DNA of 64,000 nt from CALBTQ01 sp036725605 (GTDB lineage Bacteria; Lernaellota; Lernaellaia; Lernaellales; Lernaellaceae). The notes under the pieces were generated by a model. It made no database searches. It saw nothing but the letters and a program-made list of their open reading frames with translations, and was not told where the DNA came from. A program made the position numbers and the translations under genes. Positions 18,191 to 27,484 of this stretch are shown one piece after another. The stretch spans positions 62,001-126,000 of the forward strand of contig DAIMDW010000011.1 in NCBI GenBank assembly GCA_036725605.1, in the 5' to 3' direction. Numbering within the stretch: position 1 is the stretch's first letter; each line of letters starts with the position of its first letter.

Positions 18191-18362
18191 TTCCGCATAC
18201 CTTTCATAAAAACTGTTTTCCAATGGCTTGTAGATAAACTCATTATCCTGGGAAATAAAATCACACGTCGTGCGCCTTGTAAAGAAGGCAGGTGAAGGGC
18301 GCGATCGGTTTCAAGTCGAGGGGCAGTGGGGTTGTTGAAAAAGTCGAATATAGCGAAAAATG

Positions 18363-18462
18363 TGTCATTCCGACCGTAGCGAAGCGAAGTGGAGGAATCC
18401 CTTACTTGTTCAATTATAAAGGGATTCCTCGACTCGCCCTGGAAGGCTCGCTCGGAATGACA
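18363..18462. repeat. 100-bp palindromic repeat (REP/MITE-like)
   Basis: The element is bounded by perfect 11-bp terminal inverted repeats, TGTCATTCCGA and TCGGAATGACA. It has a perfect inner 12-bp stem, GAGGAATCCCTT (18392-18403) with AAGGGATTCCTC (18419-18430), around a 15-nt loop. The edges and size suggest a non-autonomous mobile palindrome. Only one copy is present in the window. Confidence 0.75.
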
Positions 18463-18532
18463 ATCATAAAAAGTTTTTTTCAACAATCCCGCAGTCTTTG
18501 TTCCCGCTAAACGCTCCCCCGTTTAATGGGCA

Positions 18533-18561
18533 TTGTTTAGGAAAAATGCTTTTGATATAAA
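18533..18561 (+). promoter_or_regulatory. promoter of DUF1566 lipoprotein gene
   Basis: TTGTTT (18533-18538), a 17-bp spacer and TATAAA (18556-18561) lie 33 bp before the start codon, with GGGAGGT between them. Confidence 0.5.
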
Positions 18562-18594
18562 TTTTCGGGGGTAACTGTGAATGGGAGGTCGGAA

Positions 18595-19410
18595 ATGAAA
18601 CCTTGGTTAGCGCTTTTCTTTGTTGTGATAACCGTTGCCGTGTTTTTCATGATTTCCTGCGGCGACGACGATGACGATGACGACGATAATTCGATGACGA
18701 AGGACTTCTGCCAGGATTATGTGGCCACGTCCGAACAATGTGCATGGTGGGACGATTCCAACAGCAACGTGTTGGATGAGGACGAATGGATCGACAATTG
18801 CGTTTCGCGGCTGGGCGTTCACGAAAACACGTATATCCGCTGCCTGCAAAACGCCATCGAGGACGCCACCTGCGACATGCTCGAGTATCTCTCGGACGAT
18901 TGTTGGGACGGCTGGGTGTCGTCGGTTTACGACACGCAGGTCTGGACCGACAAAAGCACCGGCCTGATGTGGCAGACCGCCAGCCTGACGGAATTGGAGT
19001 GGGAAGAGGCGGTTACATTTTGCGCCGATCTGGATTTCGAGGGACACGACGACTGGCGCCTGCCCACCATCGACGAGCTGCGCACGCTGATCCGCGGCTG
19101 TCATTACACCGAACCCGACGGCGATTGCGCGGCGAGCGAGCAGTGCAACAACATCGATGCTTGCCACAACGAAGCCTGCGAGGGCTGCATTTCCGGCGAG
19201 GGTCCGAATTACGGATTTTACATGCCCTATGAATTCAATCCGTACTGCGCGGGCAGCGATGCCTATATTTGTTCGATCTTCTGGTCGTCGACCCCGGTCT
19301 CCGGCTCCAACGGCGAGCAGCACTGGGGCGCGTGGTACACTTATGCCGACGTGGCGTGGGACAACAGCGATTCGGAAAACGCGGTTCATTGCGTGCGCGA
19401 GGCATCCTGA
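18595..19410 (+). CDS. DUF1566 (Lcl C-terminal) lipoprotein
   Basis: A 271-residue lipoprotein. A type II signal peptide ends at FMISCG, followed by eight Asp. A Cys-rich middle section (about residues 35-110) precedes a DUF1566 domain: 'TGLMWQTA...WEEAVTFCADLDFEGHDDWRLPTIDELRTLI' and, near the end, 'FWSSTP...GAWYTYADVAWDN...VHCVRE'. DUF1566 domains are C-type-lectin-like and common on bacterial surface proteins; their ligand is usually unknown. ATG 18595 follows GGGAGGT by about 6 nt. It lies 6 bp before a methyltransferase gene. Confidence 0.85.
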   Translation: MKPWLALFFVVITVAVFFMISCGDDDDDDDDNSMTKDFCQDYVATSEQCAWWDDSNSNVLDEDEWIDNCVSRLGVHENTYIRCLQNAIEDATCDMLEYLSDDCWDGWVSSVYDTQVWTDKSTGLMWQTASLTELEWEEAVTFCADLDFEGHDDWRLPTIDELRTLIRGCHYTEPDGDCAASEQCNNIDACHNEACEGCISGEGPNYGFYMPYEFNPYCAGSDAYICSIFWSSTPVSGSNGEQHWGAWYTYADVAWDNSDSENAVHCVREAS

Positions 19411-19416
19411 GGCGAC

Positions 19417-20037
19417 ATGATTGCACGAAAACTGGCCCGACAGTTGGGGCGTCCCGACGGCTTCATTGCCCGCCAGGTGTTGCCGCGCCTGTGGAACCGG
19501 CGCAACCGCGCGCTCAACGACGCGGCGTACGAGGCGCTGGCGCCGCGGGTCGGCGACGAAATTCTGGATATCGGCTGTGGCGGCGGATATCTGGCGGCGC
19601 AGTTGGCGCGCACGCTGACGCAAGGGCGGATGGTCGGCGTCGATCATTCGCCCGAGGTGCTGCGCTTCGGGACGGAATTACACCGGACGTTGATCGCGCG
19701 CAATCGCCTGGCCTTATACCGCGCCGAGGCCGAACAGTTGCCCTTTGCCGACGGTGAATTCGCCAAGGTCTGCTCGACCAACGCGATGTTCTACTTCGCC
19801 GATCCGCCGGCGGCCGTGCGCGAAATGGCCCGCGTGCTGCGCCCCGGCGGACGGCTGGTGTTGATGCTCACCCACCATGAGGATCTGAAAAAACGCTCAT
19901 TCGCCAACCACGGTCTGCACCTGCTGACCGCCGCCGAGGTGCGCGCGATGATGGAGCAGGCCGGTCTGCGCGTCGAAAGCGAAACACCCGGCGCGGATCG
20001 TCACCGGCGCTTCGTCTGTCTGGTCGGCATTAAATAA
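19417..20037 (+). CDS. class I SAM-dependent methyltransferase
   Basis: A 206-residue methyltransferase of the UbiE/Methyltransf_11 type. Motif I is ILDIGCGGGYLA, the acidic end of beta2 is GVDHSPE, motif II/post-I is AEAEQLPFADGEFAKVCSTNAMFYF, and 'MARVLRPGGRLVLM' is the family's motif III. The acceptor is not predictable. It begins six bases after the DUF1566 stop, so it is probably co-transcribed, although the functional link is unclear. Confidence 0.88.
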   Translation: MIARKLARQLGRPDGFIARQVLPRLWNRRNRALNDAAYEALAPRVGDEILDIGCGGGYLAAQLARTLTQGRMVGVDHSPEVLRFGTELHRTLIARNRLALYRAEAEQLPFADGEFAKVCSTNAMFYFADPPAAVREMARVLRPGGRLVLMLTHHEDLKKRSFANHGLHLLTAAEVRAMMEQAGLRVESETPGADRHRRFVCLVGIK

Positions 20038-20041
20038 GGCG

Positions 20042-20066
20042 GGGGAGCGGCCGAAGACCGCTCCCC
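20042..20066. terminator. bidirectional hairpin between convergent genes
   Basis: GGGGAGCGG (20042-20050) pairs perfectly with CCGCTCCCC (20058-20066) around a 7-nt loop. It lies between the methyltransferase stop and the convergent lipoprotein stop. There is no strong T-run, so it may be a protective hairpin or a weak terminator. Confidence 0.6.
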
Positions 20067-20078
20067 GTAATTGATCGA

Positions 20079-20528
20079 TCAGATCGTCCGCTCGGCCCAA
20101 TAGTCGCCGGACTGGCCGGCGTCGTTTTCCCATGAGCCGCAAGTGCCGTCGTTGCCGATTTCGCCGTCGATGTCCACGGTGACCACCGTGCCGTCAGTGC
20201 CCTGCAACACACATTCGGCGGTCAAGTCGCCGTCGTTGTCCCAGTCGCCGGTGCACACGCCGTTGTAGGTCTGACTGGAGTCATCGAAGGTCAGGTTGCC
20301 CGACAGGGTCTGGCTGTCGGCGGCCAGGGTCAGACTCAGCGGAAAGCCTTCGCCGCTGGAGAAGGTGAATTCGCCTTCCATCATGCCGCCCTCGACCGGC
20401 AGATCGCCGAGGTCGTCGCAGATGTCGGGCAGGCCGCCGTCGTCGTTGTCGTCATCATCGTCATCGCCGCACGCGGACCAGGCAAAGAGCACGGCCAGCA
20501 GCAGGGACAGCCATAGAAGGTTGCGCAT
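20079..20528 (-). CDS. small secreted lipoprotein, unknown
   Basis: A 149-residue lipoprotein with lipobox WSAC (Cys20), a short acidic stretch (DDDDDDNDD), then a beta-rich domain (GEFTFSSGEGFPLSLTLAADSQTLSGNLTFDDSSQTYNG). The pattern looks like a single beta-sandwich or lipocalin-like fold, but I recognise no family. GAGAGGAGG lies before the start on the minus strand. Confidence 0.7.
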   Translation of the reverse strand: MRNLLWLSLLLAVLFAWSACGDDDDDDNDDGGLPDICDDLGDLPVEGGMMEGEFTFSSGEGFPLSLTLAADSQTLSGNLTFDDSSQTYNGVCTGDWDNDGDLTAECVLQGTDGTVVTVDIDGEIGNDGTCGSWENDAGQSGDYWAERTI

Positions 20529-20788
20529 GATAAGCCTCCTCTCTCGAAATGATTCGGCTCATCATACAGGGCCGGATCCGCATCAACAACCGCCCGCATT
20601 TTTCGGGATATCAAATTTCTGTTAATTTGATAAAAATTCAACACGGATCTCCAAGGCGAAGGAGGCGTAAAATCATCAAGAAACCGACATTCCAGCACAT
20701 TTTGAAAATCGGTTCAGTGGCGTAATTTTTGCATAAAAATAAGTCCTTTTCATCGAAGTCGTATTCACGTGAGCAAATGGGAGGGAAA

Positions 20789-23221
20789 ATGGTCGAACGT
20801 CGCCCGGTTCTCCTGGTGTTTTTACTGTCGCTGCTGATGGTTTGTGGCGTCATGTCCGCGTGCTCGGACGATGACGATGACAACGACGATGCTGCGCCCG
20901 ATGACGATGCGGTCGATGACGACGCTACCGATGATGATACGACCGACGACGACACGACCGACGATGACACGACGGATGACGACACGATCGATGATGATAC
21001 GGGCGACGACGACACGACCGACGACGACACGGTCGATGACGACACGTCCGACGACGACACGACCGATGACGACACGACCGATGACGACACGACTGACGAC
21101 GACACCTCGGATGATGATACGGGCGATGACGACACGATCATCGACGACGATGTGGTCGATGACGACATCGCCGGAGAGGAGATCGTCTTGTCCGGATCGC
21201 GCGGCCTGGATCTGCTGCTGTACGATCCGGTGGCGGCCGTGAAGCAACGTGCGTCCTTCGACGAGGTAACCCTGGAACGCATCGCCGGCGGCGCGACCGG
21301 CCACAACGGCGTGCAGATGGTGTTGGATCATCCGCTGCCGGTCGAGGCGCAGCAGCTCATTACCGTCGGGGCAAGTCTGCATGCGATGACGGTCGATGCG
21401 GACGGGCATTTCCACCTCGCTTTTATCCGCAAAAATCAGGACGGGCTGTTTTACGCCACCGACGCGGGCGGCTCGTGGGCCGAGGTGCAGATCAACTCCG
21501 TCGCGGGGATATCGGAGATCGACATCGCCGTGGGCGATTCGGCGCACGTCGTCTACCGCCTCGGCGAGGAAACCGGCGGTCTGTCGTATGCCAACAACGC
21601 CGGCGGTTCCTGGCAGGAACGGATGGTCACCGGCGAGGCCCGGGCCGCGGCGGTGTTTGCCGACGAGCAGGACGCGGCGCACGTGTTCTATCTCGACGGC
21701 GCTCACAGCAATTGCATGAGCTATCAAACCAACGCGTCGGGCGACTGGGTGACCTCGACCTTCGGTTCGACTCTCTGGACGTTTTACGATTTTGCCGTCG
21801 TGCGCGACGAGGACGGCGCATTTCACTTGGCGGTCGTCGACTTCAACGAGACGTGGTTCCATTACAACATTCGTTACATTACGAACGCCTCCGGCGCCTG
21901 GGTCGGCCAGGTCGTTCTGAACGTCGCCGACATCGGCCTGGCGTACCTGCCATCGATCTCGATCGACGACGCCGGGACGCCGATTATCGTGCTGATGGAA
22001 GTATTTTTTGCGGAAGACGGCGGTTTGTTTTGTCTTTATCCCGACGAAGACCGCGCCTGGAAACACAAGCGCTTGCTCGACGATGTGGAGCCCAATTCCT
22101 TGACCGCCGCTCGCTCCGCGAACGATAAATTGATTGTCGCGTTGTACGATGCCTACCGCGGCCGCACCGAGTTGCTGGCGATGAAGGACAACCGTTGGGC
22201 GCACCAGCCGTTGGATTCGGATGGCTTCGTACGCACGCTGGTGGACATGGCGGTCGGCGGAGACGGGTCGCGGCACGTGTGCTTCTACGAAACGACCTCG
22301 GACTCGTTCGTTTACGGCACCGATGCGTCAGGCGAGTGGGTCTTTACCACGCTGGCGGAAAATCTGGGCGAAAACGCCTATGCGAACGGCTCGGCGTCGC
22401 TCAAGCTCGACAGCGCCGGCGCGGCGCACATCGTGTATCCGAATTTTGCGCTCAACCGCCCGATCTACGCGACCAACGCGAGCGGCGCCTGGGTGCAACA
22501 AGCCATTCGCGAAACGGTGATCGGCACGGTCGGCCATCTGGCGTTGGCGCTGGACGACGAAGACCAGCCGCACATCGTGTATCGCCAGGGCGATCCGGGC
22601 AAGATCGTTTACGCGGTGCCCGCCGGCGAATACTGGGACGAGGAAGTCATTTACGCTCCGGACGACGATTATTCCATGTGGGTCGATCTGACGCTAGACG
22701 ATGCGGGCGTCCCTCACACGGCGTTTATCTATGATGCGGGCGCCGGCTCTTATAAAATTTATTATGCCTTTAAAGAATCGGACGGCTGGGACTTGTCGCA
22801 GGTCGACGGCGGCACCGTCTCGGGCAAAGTCGCCCTGGCGCTTGACGACGCGGGCGCGGCGCACGTCATTTACCATAAAGACGTTGTCCCCGACGATCTG
22901 TTGCTTCACGCGACCAACGGCACGGGCGTGTGGGTCAACGAGACGGTCTACGCGTCGGACGATCACAACGCCCGTTACGGCAAGGACCTGGCGATCGACG
23001 ATACGGGCACGGTGCACGTCGTGTTCGGGGCGGAATGCCGGACCGAGTGCGAATTGTTGATTTACGCGGTCAACGACGGCGGCGGCTGGATCGACGAAGT
23101 CGTCGTCGACGAAGGCTGGTTCGGCAACAACCTGAGCCTCGCGCTGGTCGACGACCATCTGGCGGTAGCCACCTCCGGCGAAGGCGCGCTGTGGTGGTTC
23201 GAACTGCCGACGACGAAGTGA
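20789..23221 (+). CDS. stalked lipoprotein with propeller-like repeats (copy 1)
   Basis: An 810-residue lipoprotein: type II signal peptide (lipobox VMSAC, Cys25), about 100 residues of DDDT stalk, then about a dozen repeats of roughly 45-60 residues. Typical repeat cores are 'LSYANNAGGSWQE', 'IYATNASGAWVQQ' and 'LALDDAGAAHVIYHK'. The alternation of 'D..G..H..Y' strands and 'TNASG.W' turns resembles BNR/sialidase or YncE-type beta-propellers. No catalytic residues are recognised, so binding or adhesion is more likely than enzymatic activity. GGGAGG precedes ATG 20789. It is paralogous to the next gene. Confidence 0.8.
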   Translation: MVERRPVLLVFLLSLLMVCGVMSACSDDDDDNDDAAPDDDAVDDDATDDDTTDDDTTDDDTTDDDTIDDDTGDDDTTDDDTVDDDTSDDDTTDDDTTDDDTTDDDTSDDDTGDDDTIIDDDVVDDDIAGEEIVLSGSRGLDLLLYDPVAAVKQRASFDEVTLERIAGGATGHNGVQMVLDHPLPVEAQQLITVGASLHAMTVDADGHFHLAFIRKNQDGLFYATDAGGSWAEVQINSVAGISEIDIAVGDSAHVVYRLGEETGGLSYANNAGGSWQERMVTGEARAAAVFADEQDAAHVFYLDGAHSNCMSYQTNASGDWVTSTFGSTLWTFYDFAVVRDEDGAFHLAVVDFNETWFHYNIRYITNASGAWVGQVVLNVADIGLAYLPSISIDDAGTPIIVLMEVFFAEDGGLFCLYPDEDRAWKHKRLLDDVEPNSLTAARSANDKLIVALYDAYRGRTELLAMKDNRWAHQPLDSDGFVRTLVDMAVGGDGSRHVCFYETTSDSFVYGTDASGEWVFTTLAENLGENAYANGSASLKLDSAGAAHIVYPNFALNRPIYATNASGAWVQQAIRETVIGTVGHLALALDDEDQPHIVYRQGDPGKIVYAVPAGEYWDEEVIYAPDDDYSMWVDLTLDDAGVPHTAFIYDAGAGSYKIYYAFKESDGWDLSQVDGGTVSGKVALALDDAGAAHVIYHKDVVPDDLLLHATNGTGVWVNETVYASDDHNARYGKDLAIDDTGTVHVVFGAECRTECELLIYAVNDGGGWIDEVVVDEGWFGNNLSLALVDDHLAVATSGEGALWWFELPTTK
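20867..21173 (+). repeat. DDDT stalk-coding tandem repeat, about 300 bp
   Basis: More than twenty near-identical 12-nt units (GACGACGACACG and synonymous variants) encode Asp-Asp-Asp-Thr. It is the longest clean stalk on the plus strand of this window. Confidence 0.9.
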
Positions 23222-23270
23222 GACGAATTGTCCGACGTTCGCGTCGGTTCATTTTCGGGAGGGTGGGAAC

Positions 23271-25625
23271 ATGAAAAGCAAACTTGGCTTGATGTTATTG
23301 ATGTTGGTTTGGTTGGCGGCGTTGATGCAACTCGGTTGCCCGCCCGACGATGACGACGACGACGACAACGATGCTTCTCCCGATGATGACTCAACCGATG
23401 ATGACATGATCGACGATGACACGACCGACGATGATACTACCGATGACGACACGGTCGATGACGACACGACCGATGATGACACGGTCGATGACGACACGAC
23501 CGATGACGACACGGTCGATGACGATACAGTCGATGACGACACGACCGATGACGACACAACCGACGACGACACCGCCGACGACGATGTGACCGACGATCCG
23601 TACGTGGTGACCGGCGTGTACGCCGCCGATCTGTACGCGGACGGGCACGTGCCCGCTCCCACCGACGACGCGACCGTAACGCGCATCGCCGGCGGCGCGT
23701 TCGGCCATTACGGTGTCGGCCTGGCGGTGGGTGCGCAATTGCCGAGCGAGATGGAACAACTGGTGGCGCAAAACGTCATCTTCCATGCGACGGCCAAGGA
23801 CGAAAACGGCCATTTGTACATCGCGTATATCACTCACGCGGACGACGGCATCCGGGTGGCGAACAACGCATCCGGTTCATGGTCCGTCGAACAAGCGACG
23901 ACGCAAACCGGCGTACAGGATCTGGATTTGGCCGTGGCCGGCGGCGCGGTGCACCTCAGCTACAACTACTATGACGGCGACGACTGGTATGTCCATTACC
24001 TGACCAACGCGAGCGGCGCGTGGATCGACGAGCGGATGGACGATTATTCGTATAATTCCTCCATCGTCGCCGACGCGCAGGGCACGGTGCATATTCTGTA
24101 CAACCGCACGTATAGCTACAGCCAACTCAAATACCGCACCAACAGCTCGGGATCGTGGACCACGACGGCCATCGGCAGCGCGCAATGGTGGTTCATCGAT
24201 TTCGACATGTTCCTGGATGCGCAGGGCACGCTGCACATCGCCGCGCTCGACGCGATCTACGGCATGGTGCAGGAACACTTCATCTATTACGCCAGCAAGG
24301 GCAGCGGCGGTTGGAGCTTCGCGCTGGCCTTTCACGATTACGGTTTTGACTATTACATCGAATCGTTGGCCCTGCTGGTCGACGGCGCGGGCACGCCGCA
24401 CATCGCCTTTGCTTCGGGCGGATTTTATTACCTGACGCGCACCGACGAGCGCGCCTGGTCGCTGACCAATCCCTTCGACGGAGAAAGGATCGGCGTACTG
24501 CAAGCCGGGCGCGGCGGCGGCAACCGGCTGTACTATGCCTATTACAACCAGTCGCGCGGACGGTCCGAGGTGATGGCCCGACGCGGCGGCGCGTGGGAGC
24601 GTCTGCCCGTCGAATCCGGCGGCTACGTGCTGGCCAACGTCGACTTTGCGGTCGACGGCGACGGCCACCGGCACGCGGTGTATTACGACTGCGCCGGCGA
24701 TGCCTGGATGTACGCCACCGACGCGACCGGTCAATGGACCACCGAAATCTTGTGCGCCGAGGTCGGCGGCGATCCCTACTTTTACTCCACGCCGTCGCTG
24801 GCGGTGGATGAGAACGGCGCGGCGCACGTCAGCTATTACCATGCTTCGACCGGGCAGTTCCGTTATGCGACCAACGCCACGGGCGCTTGGGTCAGCCAAG
24901 CCGTTGAGGAGGGAAGCGAGGCGGGCTACGCCAGCTCGCTGGTGGTGGACGGCGAAGGCCGCGTGCATCTGGCCTATGAAACGTCGAGCAAAGGCGGGGT
25001 GACTTACGCCGTGCGCGAGGACGACGATTGGACCAAAACGACGATCGGCGAAGGCGGCGCCTATGTCGATCCCATTTCGTTGGCGCGGGATGGAAACGGC
25101 GCGGCGCATATCGTCTATTTGGCCAACGTGGATGACGGCCCCGATTCCTCCGAGCAGATTCGGTATGCGACCAACGCTTCCGGCGAATGGGTGAATGAAC
25201 TGGTGTACGTCGATTTGGGCACAACGATCATCGACGTGGCGTTGGCGCTGGACGATGAAGGCCATGCGCGCGTGGCGTTTCCGGCCTGGGATTACCCCGA
25301 CGATACGCTGTTGGTGGCAAGCAACGCCGGCGGCACGTGGGAGATAATCGACGCGCTGGGCGGCGTCGACAGCAATTATATTTACGACGTGGACATCGCG
25401 ATCGACGCGGCCGGGCATACGCACATTTTGACCGGCGATCAGTGCTCGGGCGACACCTGTGACCGGTTGGCTCATCTCACCGACGCCACCGGCGAATGGG
25501 TCGTGGACTACCCGGCGATCGCGGGCACGACCGGCAACAGCGTCGCTCTGGCGCTAAGCGATGCGGGCCTGGAAGCGGCCTACACCGGCGAATTTGCGCT
25601 CTGGCATTTGCTGCTGCCGTGGTAA
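23271..25625 (+). CDS. stalked lipoprotein with propeller-like repeats (copy 2)
   Basis: A 784-residue paralogue of the preceding gene, 49 bp downstream. It has lipobox MQLGC (Cys23), a stalk of about 85 residues, then the same repeated units ('VRYATNASGEW', 'HLSYNYYDG', 'AAHVSYYHAST'). Shared non-repeat signatures after the stalk (ATVTRIAGGAFGHYGV here, VTLERIAGGATGHNGV in copy 1) show that the whole ectodomain is homologous. GGGAGGGTGGGAAC precedes the ATG. The adhesion or binding role is inferred only. Confidence 0.82.
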   Translation: MKSKLGLMLLMLVWLAALMQLGCPPDDDDDDDNDASPDDDSTDDDMIDDDTTDDDTTDDDTVDDDTTDDDTVDDDTTDDDTVDDDTVDDDTTDDDTTDDDTADDDVTDDPYVVTGVYAADLYADGHVPAPTDDATVTRIAGGAFGHYGVGLAVGAQLPSEMEQLVAQNVIFHATAKDENGHLYIAYITHADDGIRVANNASGSWSVEQATTQTGVQDLDLAVAGGAVHLSYNYYDGDDWYVHYLTNASGAWIDERMDDYSYNSSIVADAQGTVHILYNRTYSYSQLKYRTNSSGSWTTTAIGSAQWWFIDFDMFLDAQGTLHIAALDAIYGMVQEHFIYYASKGSGGWSFALAFHDYGFDYYIESLALLVDGAGTPHIAFASGGFYYLTRTDERAWSLTNPFDGERIGVLQAGRGGGNRLYYAYYNQSRGRSEVMARRGGAWERLPVESGGYVLANVDFAVDGDGHRHAVYYDCAGDAWMYATDATGQWTTEILCAEVGGDPYFYSTPSLAVDENGAAHVSYYHASTGQFRYATNATGAWVSQAVEEGSEAGYASSLVVDGEGRVHLAYETSSKGGVTYAVREDDDWTKTTIGEGGAYVDPISLARDGNGAAHIVYLANVDDGPDSSEQIRYATNASGEWVNELVYVDLGTTIIDVALALDDEGHARVAFPAWDYPDDTLLVASNAGGTWEIIDALGGVDSNYIYDVDIAIDAAGHTHILTGDQCSGDTCDRLAHLTDATGEWVVDYPAIAGTTGNSVALALSDAGLEAAYTGEFALWHLLLPW
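23346..23598 (+). repeat. DDDT stalk-coding tandem repeat
   Basis: Units alternate DDDT-T and DDDT-V. Long stretches of GATGACGACACGGTC and GATGACGACACGACC alternate, giving a 15/30-nt higher-order period. Confidence 0.85.
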
Positions 25626-25688
25626 GCGTTGCTTGACTTTCCCCGGTCCCTTTGCTCATTGTGAGTAAAACACCAACCCGGGAGAGTC

Positions 25689-27395
25689 ATGTCGTCCGCG
25701 CGAACGCCGCGTTTGATTATCGCTTTGTCGCTGCTGGTGATCGCGCTGAGCGTTGCGTTCAGCGTCGTCTTTTTCCTCACCGAGCAAAGCGATAGTTTCG
25801 CCGAGGGCGTCGACCATCCCTTCGTGCACAGCTTTCTCAATCTGTACAACGAATATTTTCCTTTCGGCGACACGTGGACCCGCTCGGTGCATCCGACCGC
25901 CGATTGCCTGCCGTCGTATTTGACCGTCGGCGCGGCGCTGGTGCTGGGCCTGCGCCCGCTGACGTGTTTTGCGGTGATGTGGTTGGGGATGGCGTTGCTG
26001 CTGGTCGTCGGTGCCGCCGTCGCCCGCGAACTGACCGGGCAGCGATGGGCCGGCTGGTTCACCGCCGCGCTGCTGGCCGCGACGCCCCACGTGTATTACC
26101 TGACCTGGTCGTACAACAACTGGATTTTCCTCGCCGCGTTTTTTTTGGCGACGATGTACGCTTCGATCCGCCTGGTGCACGAGCCGGCGGCCGGGCGGGC
26201 GGTCGCCGTCGGGTTGTGCATCGCCCTGGGCCAGTTTTGCGGCCACGATTTTCCTTCGCGCGATCTGTTCGTGATCTACTGCGCGATCGCCGTGCTGGTC
26301 GCTCTGGCGATTCTCGCCCGGCAAAAACGCCTGACGAAAAAACAGTGGATCGCCTACCCGCTGCTGATCGCCCTGTTCGCCGAGTCGATCACCGTGGTGA
26401 AAGAAATTCTCCGCGTCCTCCGCGAAGGGCTGCCGCTGCTCGATTTTTTCGGCAACTTCGCCGGAACGCTGGCCTGGCGGTACGGCCCCGAGCGCGCCGC
26501 GTACTACACGCACAACATCGGCGAGTACAGCTATCCGCCGCATTGGTGGTGGACGGCGCTGCCCGGCTATATTTACGACCTGGCCTTTCAGGCGCTGGCG
26601 CCGGCGCTCTTCGTCTTTGCGTTGCTGATGTTCGCGCGCTTTCAGCGGCTGCAGGGCCAGCGTTTTCGTCGCGCCTGGCTGCTGGCGCCGGTGCTGGCGT
26701 TGGCCGTGGCGAGCCTGAGCGAAAAGAAGAACTTCTGGTACATCCTGCCGTTGGTGCCGGCGTTGGCGACCATGGCGGCGTCGATGTTCGCGGCCACCGC
26801 GTCGGGCGAGGATAAGCATCGGCGGGCACAGACGATGGTGATCCTGGGCGTGCTGGCCGTGCAATTGACCGTGTTTTGCTGGATCTGGCCGCCGCGCCTG
26901 CCCGAGTGGATGCCCAAGGTGACCGACCAGAAAGCCGAGCTGAGCCGCCGGCTGCTGGTCGAGCGAAGCGAGTCGAAGCACATGATGGTCGCGCATATTC
27001 TCCATGAGTTCGATCGCCGTTTCGCGCGCGGGCAAACCGTCAGCCTGGCGATGGTCGACGCCGACGGTCTTTCCGATGTGGCCGATTTCTATTTCCGTTG
27101 CGCCCGGCGGCCGCTCAAGCTGCATCTGCCCAACAAGGTCGAGCCGGCGCGCCTGCAGGCCATGCTGTGGCTGACCAAGCGGCCCTTCGACGAGGGAGCG
27201 CCCTCGTTGCTCGCCGAACCGCGTGCGCAATTGTGGGGGCGGTTTGTCGCGGACATGCAGCGGCTCGATCCGTCGCTCAACGACGTTACGCCGGATGCGG
27301 CCGCGGCCGAGGACTACCGCGCCTGGATCGAATCGGGTGAGGTCGTCGAAATTCTGCCCGATCGTTTTTTGCTTTTCCCACCGCCCACCGAGTGA
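25689..27395 (+). CDS. polytopic GT-C-like glycosyltransferase/membrane protein
   Basis: A 568-residue integral membrane protein with about 10-12 TM helices and a soluble C-terminal domain (about residues 415-568). Hydrophobic segments, an early acidic loop (EGVDHPFVHSF) and aromatic-rich loops (YYTHNIGEYSYPPHWWW) are like GT-C fold transferases (PMT/ArnT/GT39 type), which use polyprenyl-phosphate sugars on the periplasmic side. I do not see a full GT39 signature, so the enzymatic call is tentative. GGGAGAG lies about 6 nt before the ATG. It stands between the propeller lipoproteins and the HEAT genes on the same strand. Confidence 0.6.
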   Translation: MSSARTPRLIIALSLLVIALSVAFSVVFFLTEQSDSFAEGVDHPFVHSFLNLYNEYFPFGDTWTRSVHPTADCLPSYLTVGAALVLGLRPLTCFAVMWLGMALLLVVGAAVARELTGQRWAGWFTAALLAATPHVYYLTWSYNNWIFLAAFFLATMYASIRLVHEPAAGRAVAVGLCIALGQFCGHDFPSRDLFVIYCAIAVLVALAILARQKRLTKKQWIAYPLLIALFAESITVVKEILRVLREGLPLLDFFGNFAGTLAWRYGPERAAYYTHNIGEYSYPPHWWWTALPGYIYDLAFQALAPALFVFALLMFARFQRLQGQRFRRAWLLAPVLALAVASLSEKKNFWYILPLVPALATMAASMFAATASGEDKHRRAQTMVILGVLAVQLTVFCWIWPPRLPEWMPKVTDQKAELSRRLLVERSESKHMMVAHILHEFDRRFARGQTVSLAMVDADGLSDVADFYFRCARRPLKLHLPNKVEPARLQAMLWLTKRPFDEGAPSLLAEPRAQLWGRFVADMQRLDPSLNDVTPDAAAAEDYRAWIESGEVVEILPDRFLLFPPPTE

Positions 27396-27484
27396 TTTTC
27401 GCGCCGTTTGCGGTCTGATTATTCTTTCTGGTAACATCCCGACCGGTTGTGTTTTCGGAAAATAAAGTTAATGGGAGTGAAACA

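Larger units (their letters stand above)
18191..18594. other. 404-bp intergenic region with palindromic repeat and promoter
   Basis: No gene is supported here. It holds the 100-bp palindromic element at 18363-18462 and a likely promoter for the DUF1566 lipoprotein. Frames read through the palindrome are by-products of it. Confidence 0.6.

Noticed and set aside
20867..21173. Regular short repeats that could suggest a CRISPR array
   Set aside because: The repeats are 12-15 nt, contiguous, have no unique spacers and lie in frame inside a coding region.
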